Shown: positions 33,601 through 45,359 of the stretch, piece by piece
How the letters are laid out: every line of letters begins with the position of its first letter
Position numbering within the stretch: position 1 is the first letter of the stretch
Source: Anas platyrhynchos
Taxonomy: Eukaryota > Chordata > Aves > Anseriformes > Anatidae
DNA length: 64,000 bases
Direction: 5' to 3'
Assembly: GCF_047663525.1 (NCBI RefSeq)
Contig: NC_092607.1
Coordinates: forward strand, 5,303,001 to 5,367,000
Translations under genes and position numbers: made by a program
Notes under the pieces: generated by a model
The model's database searches: none
What the model was told of the DNA's origin: nothing
What the model saw: the letters and a program-made list of their open reading frames with translations, nothing else

Positions 33601-36199
33601 TTGTACTGAATTTGAAGTGAAAAGATCTCAGTCACAAGCTGAAGGGATAAATTCAGCTGTGGTGTTGTTCCTTCGGCTCTTCCAAAATTTCCCTGTGGGG
33701 ATTTGCAGTAGTGCCAGTATGTTTACATGTATCTGAGGGACAGTCTCCTTTTGGAGAGAAAGAGTTGGGTCTGCGCAGTGGGAGAGATTTTGCTGTCTTG
33801 TCTTAGACACTGATGATACAAGTTATAGCTGTGCTTATAGCCAAAGAACAAAAAGCATGGGGAGGGGGACAGAGATTTTGCTAAATTTTCCTCATAATGA
33901 AAGATTTGGGCATTGAATAAGAAGACACCATACTGGCATTGTAACAGGAGACACAGGTTTCACTCTAGTTCTTTTCACAGTCATAGGCAAGTTATTTATT
34001 ATGCTGCCGAGTCTTTTCATATTTATTACTCTGTTTGAAGTCCCATCATCTGGAGTCAAGTGAATGTCCTGGCTTTCACTTCTGTAATTTTTTTAGTCAC
34101 TGTCATTGCACAAAATGCTTGAAATGTAACTGTAAATGAAGGTTAGGAGGATAGTAGGCAAATGAAAAAATAACTGCAGACTTATGCTATGGAGAACCAA
34201 AGGCATTCTGTGATTTTTAATTCACTCATAATTGAAAGGGTAGAATTAACTGATTCATGATTTTAGGATGTTCAGGACTGGCAAAAACATAATTAATCTC
34301 TTAATTCTCCTCTGCAAAATAGTATTAATAAGGCAGCATTTATCCATTGTAGACTGTAAGTGCTTCAGGGCACTGCCTAGCTCTTACAGCCATCATGGAG
34401 CGCCTAATGGAGAAGGGTCCTCATAGGCTTCAATTAGGCTTTAATGCAACATAAATGACACAACCCATTTTTATTGCAAGTTTGTTCTTCACTTGCAGCA
34501 TCAGTGATGGAAACATGAGCGAACAACTACATTTTAAGGCAACTAATTTAAAGCAACTAATTTTAAATACTATGAGGTGGTCATTTTAATAAGTCAGGTT
34601 TCACACAACAAAATTATCGTAAGTGGGGAACGAGGTGAGTGTAATTGGATTTATATGAAATGCAGAAAACTAATTAATTTTTATCAGCAAGGTCTGGAAA
34701 AAGTCATGGAGAGGTCACACAGATTGTCACAGAGGATGCTAAATGCTGTAAATATTTAAATATCTCACAGAAATCACTCATTTACTCCAGAAAGACGTAA
34801 ATATTTGGGATTTGAAGACACCACAACATGTCTCACCAGTTCCTTCTGTTTGAACACAAAGTGCATCTTAACTTATGGAGTGGTGGATGGGAGCTATTTA
34901 GGACTTTATGGTGAAATGCATGCAATAAAGAGAGGGGATGGGAAAGAGGTTTAGCCATGGGCTATGGAGCATTTCATTGCCAGGCTCTGGTCTTGTCCAG
35001 GCCAATAGAGATGAAAGTCATTACCAGCTGATGGCTGCTCAACAGCTTGTGTGAAATGAGGAAGTGGTTTCAGTCCAGCTTCCCTGTGACCAAGTGTCCT
35101 CAGCATCAAAACCCTGTTGTGATCTGGCAATGCCTGGCTGCACCCGATGAATGGGAGACAGGGCACTAGCTGTGCAGCAGTGGCAGAGGATTGCCCATGT
35201 AAAATGGGGAACTGACATTTTAAAGTGGTTTTGATTCCAGTGGCCTCCCAATAGCTTTTTTTTTATTTGCGCAGACATGGCTGGTGCTGTGGTTGAGCTG
35301 CTTCATGGACACGTTGAAAACTTGCCTGTATGAACACCTGTATAAATACGACGTGATCGCTTGTTTCCTGGGAGCCACATCTTCAGATCAGCCTAACCTT
35401 TGGCTACAGCAGGTGGGTCCCCTGTTCCTGCCAGAATGGCCAGGTATCGCTCATGTGCTGAGCACTGGCATGCTGCAACACTTGCCAGAGCCATGTGGAC
35501 AGCTGGGTGCAGACCTGTGATGGGCTGTTTGGTACTAACACCACCAGGGATCCAGCAAACCCCTTGCTTCAAACACAGTCCTCCACGTGCTTTCTTTGCT
35601 TTCTGGGAGGTGGGACAGTGTCTTCCCTGGAGAGGTCTGGCTTTCACCTAATTGACTACATCTCAATGACTGGTTTGTACTTGATGCCTACGGATGTTCA
35701 ACAGCTCATACCTCCCACAAAGAACTAAAGACAAGCAGATGAGGGGGAGAACAGCTGACCAGGAAGATGTGGTAGCTGCGTTTGGGACTTGTTGAAGCAG
35801 CAAGTGGTGGGCAGATGGAGATACTGCTCATGGTTTGGTCAGTCAAGAGCAGCAGCTGAGAGACATTTATTTTTTTTTTCCCCTGGACCATCTCTCTAAC
35901 CATTTACTCCAGTCTAATTTAGCAGCCCTGTGAATACGTTTGCCCCAAGTCCTTCCCTGCCTGATGAGGCTGAGGATTGTCTGGGACTGGAAGCAGGATG
36001 GCATGCCCAGCACATGGGCTGAGCAGGCTGCTGCAATGGTTCGGCATTGGGCCACTCATCCTCCTGATGCCAAAATACCCATATGAATGCAGCCCTCAGG
36101 ATCTGCCAGCTCTGTCACTGCTTCCATCCCGATGTATCCATTTACCTTCCAAAATCTGAACCCAGCTTTGGTGCCTGAGGCACAGACAGGCCAGCCAGA
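33601..36199. other. Unique AT-rich non-coding DNA
   Basis: No gene is recognised. About 34200-34780 is AT-rich with several TAATTA-like cores and a short direct duplication (GCAACTAATTTAAA type, about 34539-34566). It could be a conserved non-coding element, but this cannot be tested here. Confidence 0.5.
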
Positions 36200-36737
36200 A
36201 TCCCTCTCTGCACTCTTGTGGCCTCACCTCAAGTACTGCATACAGTTTGGGGTGCCGCAGTGTAAGAAGGACATAAAACTAATAAGGAATGTCCAAGGGA
36301 GGGCTACAAAAATAGTGAAGAGTCTAAAAGGGAAGACATGAGGAGTGGCTATGGTCTCTTGTTGTGCAGCCCAAAGAGGCCTCATGGCGGCCTGCAGCTC
36401 CCTCAGGAGGGGAGCGGAGGGGCAGGAGCTGAGCTCTGCTCTCTGGGGACAGCAAAAGGACCCGAGGGAACAGCATGGAGCTGGGACAGAGGAGGGTCAG
36501 CCGGGGGGTTAGGAAAAGGTTCTGCACCCAGAGGGTGGTCGGGCACTGGGACAGGGTCCCCAGGGCAGTGGTCATGGCACTGGGCCTGCCAGAGTTCGAG
36601 AAGCTTTTGGACACCGCTCTCAGACACACGGTCTGATTTATGGGTGGTCCTGTGCAGAGCCAGGAGCTGGACTTGGTGATCCTTGTGGGCCCCCTCCACC
36701 TCAGGATATTTTGTGTTTCTATTCTTCTATGATTCTA
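36200..36737 (+). mobile_element. CR1 LINE, 5'-truncated, plus strand, F-like 3' region
   Basis: The copy starts inside the ORF2 C-terminal region. [16 protein letters not shown] and then KKDIKLI and [10 protein letters not shown] give the usual order, and the frame ends in a stop at 36339-36341. Beyond it lies a GC-rich stretch with the phrases 'ggcctcatggcggcctgcag', 'ttctgcacccagagggtgg' and 'agccaggagctggacttggt'. It ends in TTCTATGATTCTAT, the ATTCTATG-type CR1 terminus. From memory this matches a common CR1 subfamily of fowl-like birds. Several stops and frameshifts show it is dead and older than the copy at 14541. Confidence 0.93.
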
Positions 36738-37472
36738 TATCTCTGAGCTTCCCCTTTACATACCCAGAAGTTTGCACTGTAGGAGATTTTGGAGGTCCCT
36801 AACTTGTCAGGATGAGACAAATTGTGTACAAGTTTTTGCTGCCAGTCAGGGAGACTCCAGAGACACAGACAACCAGAACTCCTTGTCTTTTGTGTCACAC
36901 AGGAGCCATTCTGATCCCACCACTTGGACACATATCCTGGTGCTTGTAAGCATGTGAGTGCATAGAATCATCTTGATGAGTGATTCTGTAACTAAATATC
37001 ACTTTTTCTTTCCATAAGATCACTCACTGAGTTTTGTTACACTGATTTTCCCTAGAATAGAAGGATGTTCACCATAGGAAAGATCTCTCCTTCACAGTGT
37101 TAAATTTGCATGGTCCCAACAAGAGAATAACAAGGCACTCGACAGCTTCCAGTTTCAGGATACCTTTGGGGTATCTATTTTCAGTCATTTAATTTCCCTG
37201 TCCCAAAGGGGATTCAGCAGAATGGCCAGCTTGCATATGTTCGGATGTGAACTGATCTAATCTGAAGAAGAGCTGTGTTTGAAATCTGTGGTGCTCCTGA
37301 AGTTGGATTCATTAGCCAGTTTCCCCCTGATTTTTTCAGAAAGTTTCTACTATGTTTGAAGGATAATTACCATCCCTCAGCCTCCAGGGAGGAAGAAACA
37401 AAGGACTGTGCATTTCCCTTTTGATTCAAACACAGATTGTGACAGAGACATGAAAAGAAAGAAAGAAGAAGG

Positions 37473-37492
37473 AAAAAAAAAAAAAAAAAAAA
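37473..37492 (+). repeat. A20 homopolymer
   Basis: Twenty consecutive A after a GAAA/GAAG purine-rich lead-in. There is no processed-gene body or SINE recognisable upstream. Confidence 0.95.
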
Positions 37493-38351
37493 GAGTAGGT
37501 CCATGAAATTTTTCAGTAGCATGTTAATGGATCAACATCAAAAATAATGTGTAACACACCACGGGGAGCTTGTCTGGAAAAGAATGGGAGAGTTAGGACT
37601 GCCAGATCCTCTTCTGCAAAAATGTCCCTGTACATGTGTCTCTATAGGAAATGAGAGGGAATATGTGATAGTCAGCCAAATTTTCCAGAGCAATGGTTTT
37701 GAACACACTTCAGTGCTTACTGCCAGAGAGCAATACACCTGAATACCTTTGGCATCTTCCTCCCATTGCCTTCCTTCCCTTCCATGCCTGCACAACCCCT
37801 CAGGTTGATCTCATCCCACACCTATCAATACTTTATCACTTGCAGAGGTTAGAAGATAGACGTTGACAGTCCCGTTTTAATTTTATAGTGTCTTCATTTT
37901 TTCTCACTCTTCCACTGGCCAGTGCCTTTGTTCCACTGATTGGATCACTGCTGCAACATCTTGGTCCTGAAACACATTTCTTTCCTGCTGCAAGCCTAAC
38001 TCAGATTAAGCTAGCTTGAAGTCCTGTTTTTTACAGTTTATTTCCCCAAGGGAAACCCTCACAGGTGGGTTCTCAAACACATTCAGTGAGCAGTTGAATG
38101 TGTGGGGTGCTTTCAAATCTGGATCTTGACAGGTCCAAATTGAAAAAGATGAAAGAATATCACCCTACCCGGTAATTAAAAAGATGAGTAGAAGTACCTA
38201 GAGAAGGATGATTTGGTTGTCTAAAGAGCTGTTTTTCTCTTGTTACCATTATCATATCTATTTTCTATTTCATTACAGTTAAAATGTTTATCATGATTAT
38301 TTAATACCAATACTCTAACAAGATTCAGTAACTAGCTGTTGTGTTGTTTTT

Positions 38352-38384
38352 TGTTTGTTTGTTTGTTTCTTGTTTGTTTGTTTA
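38352..38384 (+). repeat. (GTTT)n simple repeat
   Basis: Four GTTT units, a TTTC interruption, then three more units. It is in the same strand orientation as the other GTTT repeats in the window. Confidence 0.9.
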
Positions 38385-41300
38385 AGAAAAGCAGCCAAGA
38401 ATTTTGCCCAAATCCTTCCATGATTAACACAGAAATTGTCTCAATTGTACAACTTCACCTATGTCAACAAAGATGTGTTTTAGTGCTATATTGTATCTTG
38501 CATAATAGGTCTCTTAAGCAATGGAAGTGACACTATATTGTGTAAGAATTTCTTTAATGGCAAATATTATGTAGCTTTATAAAATATTTAAAGACACTAA
38601 AAAATCAGTGGTTGTCCTGAATTAAATATTGAAAGCTGTGTTCAGTGCATCCCCCAGCTGTGTTCAGTGACTACTTAGCATCCATGGGCAGCGTGAGATG
38701 CACCATTGTCTTGTCACAGTATGTCCTGAGCATCCCACCTTCCCCTGCTCCACAGAGCTTCCACCTGTCTGCTTCACTCCCCCAAGATATCTGGTTTTGT
38801 GGATAAAGGCAGCTCCAAGATAGAAGGCAACACATCCCTAGAGAACAAAACAAATCAAAACAATAACAACAACAAAACCCACTAGCTAGTGACCAGCCTT
38901 GGTGGGGCTGGTGATGGGTAATCCATCATGCCTCATTTTCTCACTTACAAAATGACAGTTATGCCACATTAGAAGGTCAGAGAGAATTTTGACAATCTGG
39001 TGAAAGATGTAGGTGATGAAAATCTTTGATTCAAGACTGGGAATTTTACCACATGGGATTTCTTCTCAGGGCTGAAAAGCATTGAAAATAAGCTTTCTTC
39101 CTAAAAGGTCATCTAAAAATCTGTATCTTTTACTTTGCTGCCTTTGCTGTCTTAAAGTGGTGTTTGAGAGAAGCTGCATTCCTCCCCCCTGAACAAGCAC
39201 ATCTCTCATCTGACCAGACCAGGAGACCTGAGAAACTTTGGGCTGGAAGAAGTTATCTGAACTTCCACTGGAAAGGCAGATCTGGTCCCCTTGAATCGCC
39301 CAAATCCCTTGGGAGAACAGCAGGATCCAGGTGAAAACAGATGGAGTTAGTTCAAATTCTTCAGCCGGCCATTGCTGGCCATTCTTCAGAGTAAATCCTG
39401 GGCCTGAATAAAAAAATCCAGGCCAACCAGCCTGAATAACAAAGTCCTTCACCTAAATCTTGCAGAGAAAGGTGTTTGTAAGTGGTGGGGAGTGTCTTCA
39501 GTCTTTCCTGCAGGCAATACAAAGGAAACACATGTGAGCATTTGGGACCCTGTTGTATTTGGGAGGTTAACTCATACATAAGCCCGTATACACATTTTGT
39601 GAGTTCTTCCTAAAGCCCATGGCAAACCACTGCTTTACCTCCTCTGGGACTCCAGGACAAGTCCTCTGGTGTAAGGACCTCCCCAGCACAGAGCTGGCAG
39701 AACCAAGTATGCAAACACTGCACAGATGCATTGCCCCATGCTTCTTCCAGAGCCTCTCACATTGTCCTTATTGAGGAGAGCATATTCCAATTGGATTAGT
39801 GTCAAAATGTCTCATTTCAACATTAAATGCATGAATTTTTCTGCTTAAATTAGATATTCAAGGACTGCACTCTTAAAAGCCAACAGCAAGTTCTCCTTTT
39901 TCCCCCAAGCAACATGCCCTTAGGGTGAAGCCTCTTCTCCCAGGTTTCTCCCGGTAACATTCAGCAGCTTCCACAGTTGTAGCAATCCTGCAGGAACATC
40001 ATGCCTGGGAGGCAATTCTGTTCCTTGCCCCGGGGGAGCCTCCTGCTTTTCCTAGGAGTCCTCTGTGCTTCATCTTGGGGGCTCGCTCCCCCTCTTCCTC
40101 TCCCTGCCCTTCCAGCTCTCACCTTTGCACCCTTCTCCAGCAAGGTGCCCATGGCCCAGCGTCCAGCAGCCAGGACAAGGCACACAGGCAGTCTTGCACC
40201 CTTTCTAGAAAAAGGACACAGCACCTACAGAGCAACAGGTGAATGAACAACAAGGACGTGCCCTTGTCACAGCAGGTAGTTTCAAAGACTTCTCCCCGAG
40301 TTCTGATTTGGAATGAAGACAAATTGGAGGATGCTGAAATCCTCTGTGAATTTAAACTCCCACCCTCTGCACAGCCCTGGGGCTGGCCCAACACAAAAAG
40401 AAAGTGAAGGAATTTTAAAATGCAGCCAGGCATCCCTTGCATTAAGCTGCTTTTGCTTCCTGCTTTTTTCCCTTGCATCTGCAAGGGTTTCCCCAAGGTT
40501 TCACAGGAGAAATAATAAATTAATTCCTAATGGCTGAAATCTAGCAGAATTTGCTTTCCCTACTTTTCTCACTGACGTTCAAAACCTCTTTTTTTTTTCT
40601 CCAGCTCTTGCCCTTTCTATGTCCTTTCTCTCTGGTTACTGAAATTCCTCAGGGAAGCCAGATGCACGGAGTCAAATGAACCATAGGAGAAACAACCCTT
40701 GACTTCAGCAAGGTTATAACAGCTGTGAATTTGGCTACCTCTGTTACTTCACCGACAGCATTGACTTCCATAGAAACACAGCTATATTTTTGCTTGGTAT
40801 TAGATTGTGCAATTATTATGCATTTCAGTTGCTATTAGTTTTATGAATCTTGATTTATATCAGACTTCAGAGTGCTGGCACCTGCAAATGCCCATAGCAA
40901 GTCATGGGACATGTAGGCAGTGGGAAAAGACAGGATGAAAAATAGATGGGAAAACAAAAGGAAAGGCAGGGGCTGGGATGCACAAGTGGAAGCTGCACAA
41001 GGGATGCCCCTGTGTGGTTGGTAGAAAAAGGAGATGTAAAGGTAGTCTAGGCAAAGGCGTCAGCATAAGGCTTCCCCAGATGCCACATGGCCTGTCCTGC
41101 TTCGCCGAGTGTCTCTCTGGAGAAGCCACATGGGTTTGCTTGGTGTGAAGATTTTGAAGGCGCAATCTTGACTATGGGACTGAGGAAGAACTATCAGAGA
41201 CCCACCTGTGCCCACTGGCTGTACAGCTTTAGTAGCACAGTGTGTTTTTTTTCAAATCCACCCCATGAGGGACGTACACAGGGGAGGGGGTGACCACAAG

Positions 41301-42367
41301 AGCTGCCAAGAAGGTGTTTGAGAAGGACTGGGCAGTACCCCCCAAGAGAGGAGCAGCGACCAGAGGTAAACCTTCAGGCAGGGCAGTGTCACTGCCTGTG
41401 CCTGGGGGTCCATTCACAGCTGTGCAGGAGCCCCTCTGGGGAGATGGAGACAGAGAGTATACTTCAACTAGCTTAATTGGCCAAGAGGCCAAGGAGTTAG
41501 TAAATAAAATAAATCCTTGTCAGTCAGGTTGACGCCAAGAGTGGCTTTTGTGCAATTTGTCTGACGTTATTTTACATTTATGAAGGAACGTAATGAAAGT
41601 AACAGCTCTTTGGGTGCTAACAAATAACTAAGAAGCACGCACACAGAACTTAAATTTAAGCAAATGCATCCTTGGAGGCTCATGATCAACTCCAGCTTAT
41701 CACGCAGGCTGGCAATGCATTTCCAGGAACAGGAGCTGCTGTGTGCTCTCAGACAGGGCTGTGGAGCAGCAGCGTCTCACTCCAGAGGGGAATAAGAACC
41801 ACAAAATCCTGATGAGTGCGGTGGGAAGCACACAGCATATTCAGGGCCAGCAGAAGGAGACAGAAGCTGGTGCAGGATGCAAAACAGGCAGGGCATATCC
41901 CAGCCACTGCTCTTCTGCACATCCTCAAGTGATCCCAAGTTCAGCACCTTACATCCTACGGCACCTACCCATCAGTGCACAGAAGCACAGATACCATGAG
42001 CGAGGTGTTAGCCTGCCGGGGCCACTCTGCCTGCCTGGGCAAGCTGGAAGCCACAGCCCACACAGTCTGTGTGCCAGGACAGCAGGGGACCCCAAAAAGG
42101 GCAGGAAGATCGCCCTGGAGGGCAGCTGGTTACATGCCCCAGGATCAGGCCATGTGTAGTTAGGGCTGACAGCTTGATCATAATTTAACATACTTATGGG
42201 AAAAGCCTTAAAAGGTGGAAAACCTTTGTTTTGCTATATGTTTGTCAATTTTTAAACCACATATACTGAAGTTAATGAGCCATTCTGAGTCCTACGTTTT
42301 GGAAGGTATCAGAAATTAAAACTCAGGGTTGAAGGTCATATTCACAAGAATGTGTGCAGAAAAAAGA

Positions 42368-42385
42368 AAAAAAAAAAAAAAAAAA
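42368..42385 (+). repeat. A18 homopolymer
   Basis: Eighteen consecutive A preceded by AAAAAAG. It is isolated, with no recognisable source element. Confidence 0.95.
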
Positions 42386-44965
42386 GAGTTTTAATGTGTT
42401 CCACAGCTGCTCACCACTGATGGTAAGTGCACAACCAGTATCAGGAGAGGACCTATTCAAAGGTACTTATTTCTTTCTCAGTGTTATATGCTTAGATTTG
42501 TAAAATTGGGTTAGATTCTCTGTTTACTGTGTGCACCTTCATGGAAGATATCTGCCCACATCCCCCTTAACACTGGAAAGCAGAGCTGAATTTTCAACTT
42601 CATGCATGTCTCTCATATGCATACAATTTCTGACGCATTATATTTTTAAAAATGGGGGAGAAGTGTGCTTCACCAGCTGCCCAGAGACATGTCTGTGCTC
42701 TCTCTTGGCTTCCCAGCTCTGGCACCAGCACGAGGAGTGTGGGTTGGTCCCGCGCACTTTGAGAGCCACGACGCAGCCCTAGCTGACGTAGCAACATGAC
42801 TGCAGGGACCTTGTTCTGCGTGGAGACAACTCATGAATGGCTGAATGAGCTGCAGTCAATTCTCCGAGTGACTGTGTAGGCATATGCTGTATCATGACGC
42901 ATGCATCCGAGGGGATGAGCTAAGGTTGCGCAGCATGTGTGAGTGCATACACATCCATATGTGCTCAGCAGCGTAATCTAAAGCCTACAAAAGCATGACA
43001 CAGGAGATCTGAGCATTTTGCTGCAGAGTTGCACTGAGCTGAATTGCTGGGAGCTAGACTAAGAAACAGGGGAAAAGTAATCAAATTGCATCATTACCAA
43101 AATATGTAAATTATAGCAGCATGTGCTTTTCTCATTGATGTATTTATTTGATTGCACTAAACAGACATGGGAAAAAAGCACCGCAAGCACACATAATCAG
43201 TGCAGTCCAGCTGAGCTGATATCAGTAGCAACAAACCACTGGCTGCTGTCCATGCACAGCATAGTTTATGCGCACCGCTTGGCTCGGTGACGTTTCCTCC
43301 TGAAGACCCCTCTCCATATCACCATGCAGCACAGACATGCAAGGTTGTACAAATCCAGAACAGCTGGTCTGAAACTTTTCTCATGAAATCACCTTTCTGG
43401 GGGTGTTCTCTGCACCAGCAGTCACTCCAGCTCATAACATACACTGTTATGTATTACCAATGTGAGTGCTGCTGGTGCCTTACAGCTGTTCTATTGGTAT
43501 TCTGGCAATGCATCATCCCTGTTTTTTCTATTTATAATTTAACCAATGCCAAAGGGTTATTTTCATCAAAAGTAAAAAATGGACACTTATAAAAATGCAT
43601 GGGTTTTAAATTGCTCTGCAGTTGGAGTAGTTATAAGAACTAGCCCAGGGAATAAATGTCTGCTTCTCACATTAAGCACGTATGCCATTTCCATACAGGC
43701 TGAAAACCGAATGGGATTCATCTCTGTTCCCACAGCACGCAACTGTTTCTCTGCTGTTACTTCAAGCTTCAGCATCTCTCTTAATGCTTTATTAACACCG
43801 CTAAAAGTCCATAGTTTTGAATGTGCTCTGAGTAAATCTGTCATGTTACATTTAAGCACCAATTGGTTATGTTTTAATGGCATTAATCTTTACCTTCTTT
43901 TTATGTGTAAGCCAGGATAATGAGAGAAGGTAATTCCCCTCTTCTTAAGCCACTGAATCCTGTCAGATGAAAACATAATACAAGCATCCACAGGTAAAAT
44001 TTGTTTGCTGATACTTCCAAATGCTCCTTGTCCCACCAGCACGCTTGACCCTGCCCAGCGCTCCCAGGGCCATGGAGAGCATACGGTGACACTTGTCCTG
44101 ACAGGTAACAGCCCTGAAGCCTGTCTGGCTACGTCACACTCTGATGAAGGCAGGGGAAATCATGCACTCTCCAGCTGAGGACTGGCTCTACCAGGGTTGC
44201 TGCTGGTGTTGGAGACTGGGACTTTGACCAGGACACCCTGGTGCTGTGTATTGTGCCATCATGGGGAGAAACAGGGCTCTCGGAAAATTTCCTCTCATCT
44301 GTAGAGCAGGGCTGGTGCTGTCAGCATGGTTTTAATGTCTATCAGTAGTAACAACCACTGTTGAATTTCCTTGGGAATTTTACTTCAGAAATAACCCCAC
44401 AGTCTACATTATCTTAGGAGAGAACCTCTTAAAATACAGTCCAAGGCAGCTCACATGATAGAAAGGGTGATATAACACTGCTACAGAAAATGCTAACGAG
44501 CTCCAAATTGTGTCAGGAAAATCAATGTTCATCCTCTAGACAGTACTGGTTTATTGGATAACTTTCTTCTTGGCTTAGCTGTTGTTGCAGAGTCCTACAA
44601 AAGGATAGAGAAAAAGAAGGAAAATTAGTAAGGAAGTGCAATACATGATAAACGAGCTGATTCTTAAGTTCAACACAAAACTTACGAATTTATAACACAC
44701 ATTATGTAGCTGACTATAAAATGAGAAGATGATGTCTGGACTCAGTAAATCAGGGTGAAGGACACAGGAAATCACAGAATATCTGTTTTTAAAATGTTTT
44801 GTTGAACAAACATATTTTGATAAAATAAAGCCTTTGTCCTTCTAAGCCTCTGGCATAGAAACCCAGTTCCCAAAAGCCTCTTGTTAATGTGCGGGTGATC
44901 AGGAACCAAAACCTGGTGGCCTGTTCAGCATCAGCATTAGCCGGGTGGGCACTGTGCTCAGCGGC

Positions 44966-45020
44966 CTATATCACAGAATGGTTTGGGCAGGAAGGAACAG
45001 GGGTTCTCCCATCTTTTGCC
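44966..45020 (-). mobile_element. Probable CR1 3'-end scrap, minus strand
   Basis: TCACAGAATGGTTTGGG followed by AGGAAGGAAC matches the complement of the CR1 3' end (CCTTCCAACC, then the ATTCTGTG-type terminus) with a few changes. 'cccatcttttgcccatccatgcag' a little further on could be the next part of the same tail. The copy is short and diverged, and its right boundary is uncertain. Confidence 0.45.
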
Positions 45021-45218
45021 CATCCATGCAGAGTTCAGGCAGCATGCCAGTCTGGGCTCTCCTTGTGAGAACATCCTCCAGTCCTCATATCCCTGTGAAG
45101 CCTCCTCCTTCACCCTCCTCCACCTTGTCATGGTGAGGAATAAATCTGCCTCCTGTTGTTTCTTCTAAATGTTATATTTTTGCTATCTCTCATCCACCAG
45201 GAATTCCACATTTGAGGC

Positions 45219-45273
45219 TTTTTAAACCTCAAAATCTTTTTTTAAACCTTTAAATCTTCTTTTTTTTTTTTTT
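45219..45273 (+). repeat. Two-copy tandem repeat and T14 tract
   Basis: Two head-to-tail copies of a unit of about 20 bp, TTTTTAAACCT plus a variable AAATCTT part, run to 45258 and are followed directly by 14 T. Confidence 0.75.
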
Positions 45274-45330
45274 AATTTCTTTCTAAGAATATTTTTTTTT
45301 ATGCTCTTCACTTGGTTTCTTTTTGAATAG

Positions 45331-45351
45331 CTGGCAGACACATAATGGATG
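45331..45351 (+). other. Candidate 21-nt microexon
   Basis: A pyrimidine-rich stretch ends TTTTTGAATAG, and 21 nt later comes ATG-GTAAGC, a good donor. The length is a multiple of three. The segment is open in phases 1 and 2 but has a stop in phase 0, so it cannot sit directly between candidates A and F. Microexons cannot be proven from sequence alone. Confidence 0.12.
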
Positions 45352-45359
45352 GTAAGCAT

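Larger units (their letters stand above)
36740..44960. other. Unique non-coding DNA with A tracts and GTTT repeat
   Basis: No gene is recognised. Simple sequences are a 20-A run (37473-37492), a (GTTT)n run (about 38352-38384), an AAC-rich stretch (38848-38878) and an 18-A run (42368-42385). ORFs of 113-138 codons near 39066, 40119, 41743 and 43579 are unrecognised. Two pairs overlap on opposite strands. Confidence 0.6.

Noticed and set aside
36961..36986. CATAGAATCA ... TGATTCTG, like two facing CR1 ends
   Set aside because: Only a 7-bp inverted pair with no CR1 body on either side. The neighbouring CR1 copy already ends at about 36737.
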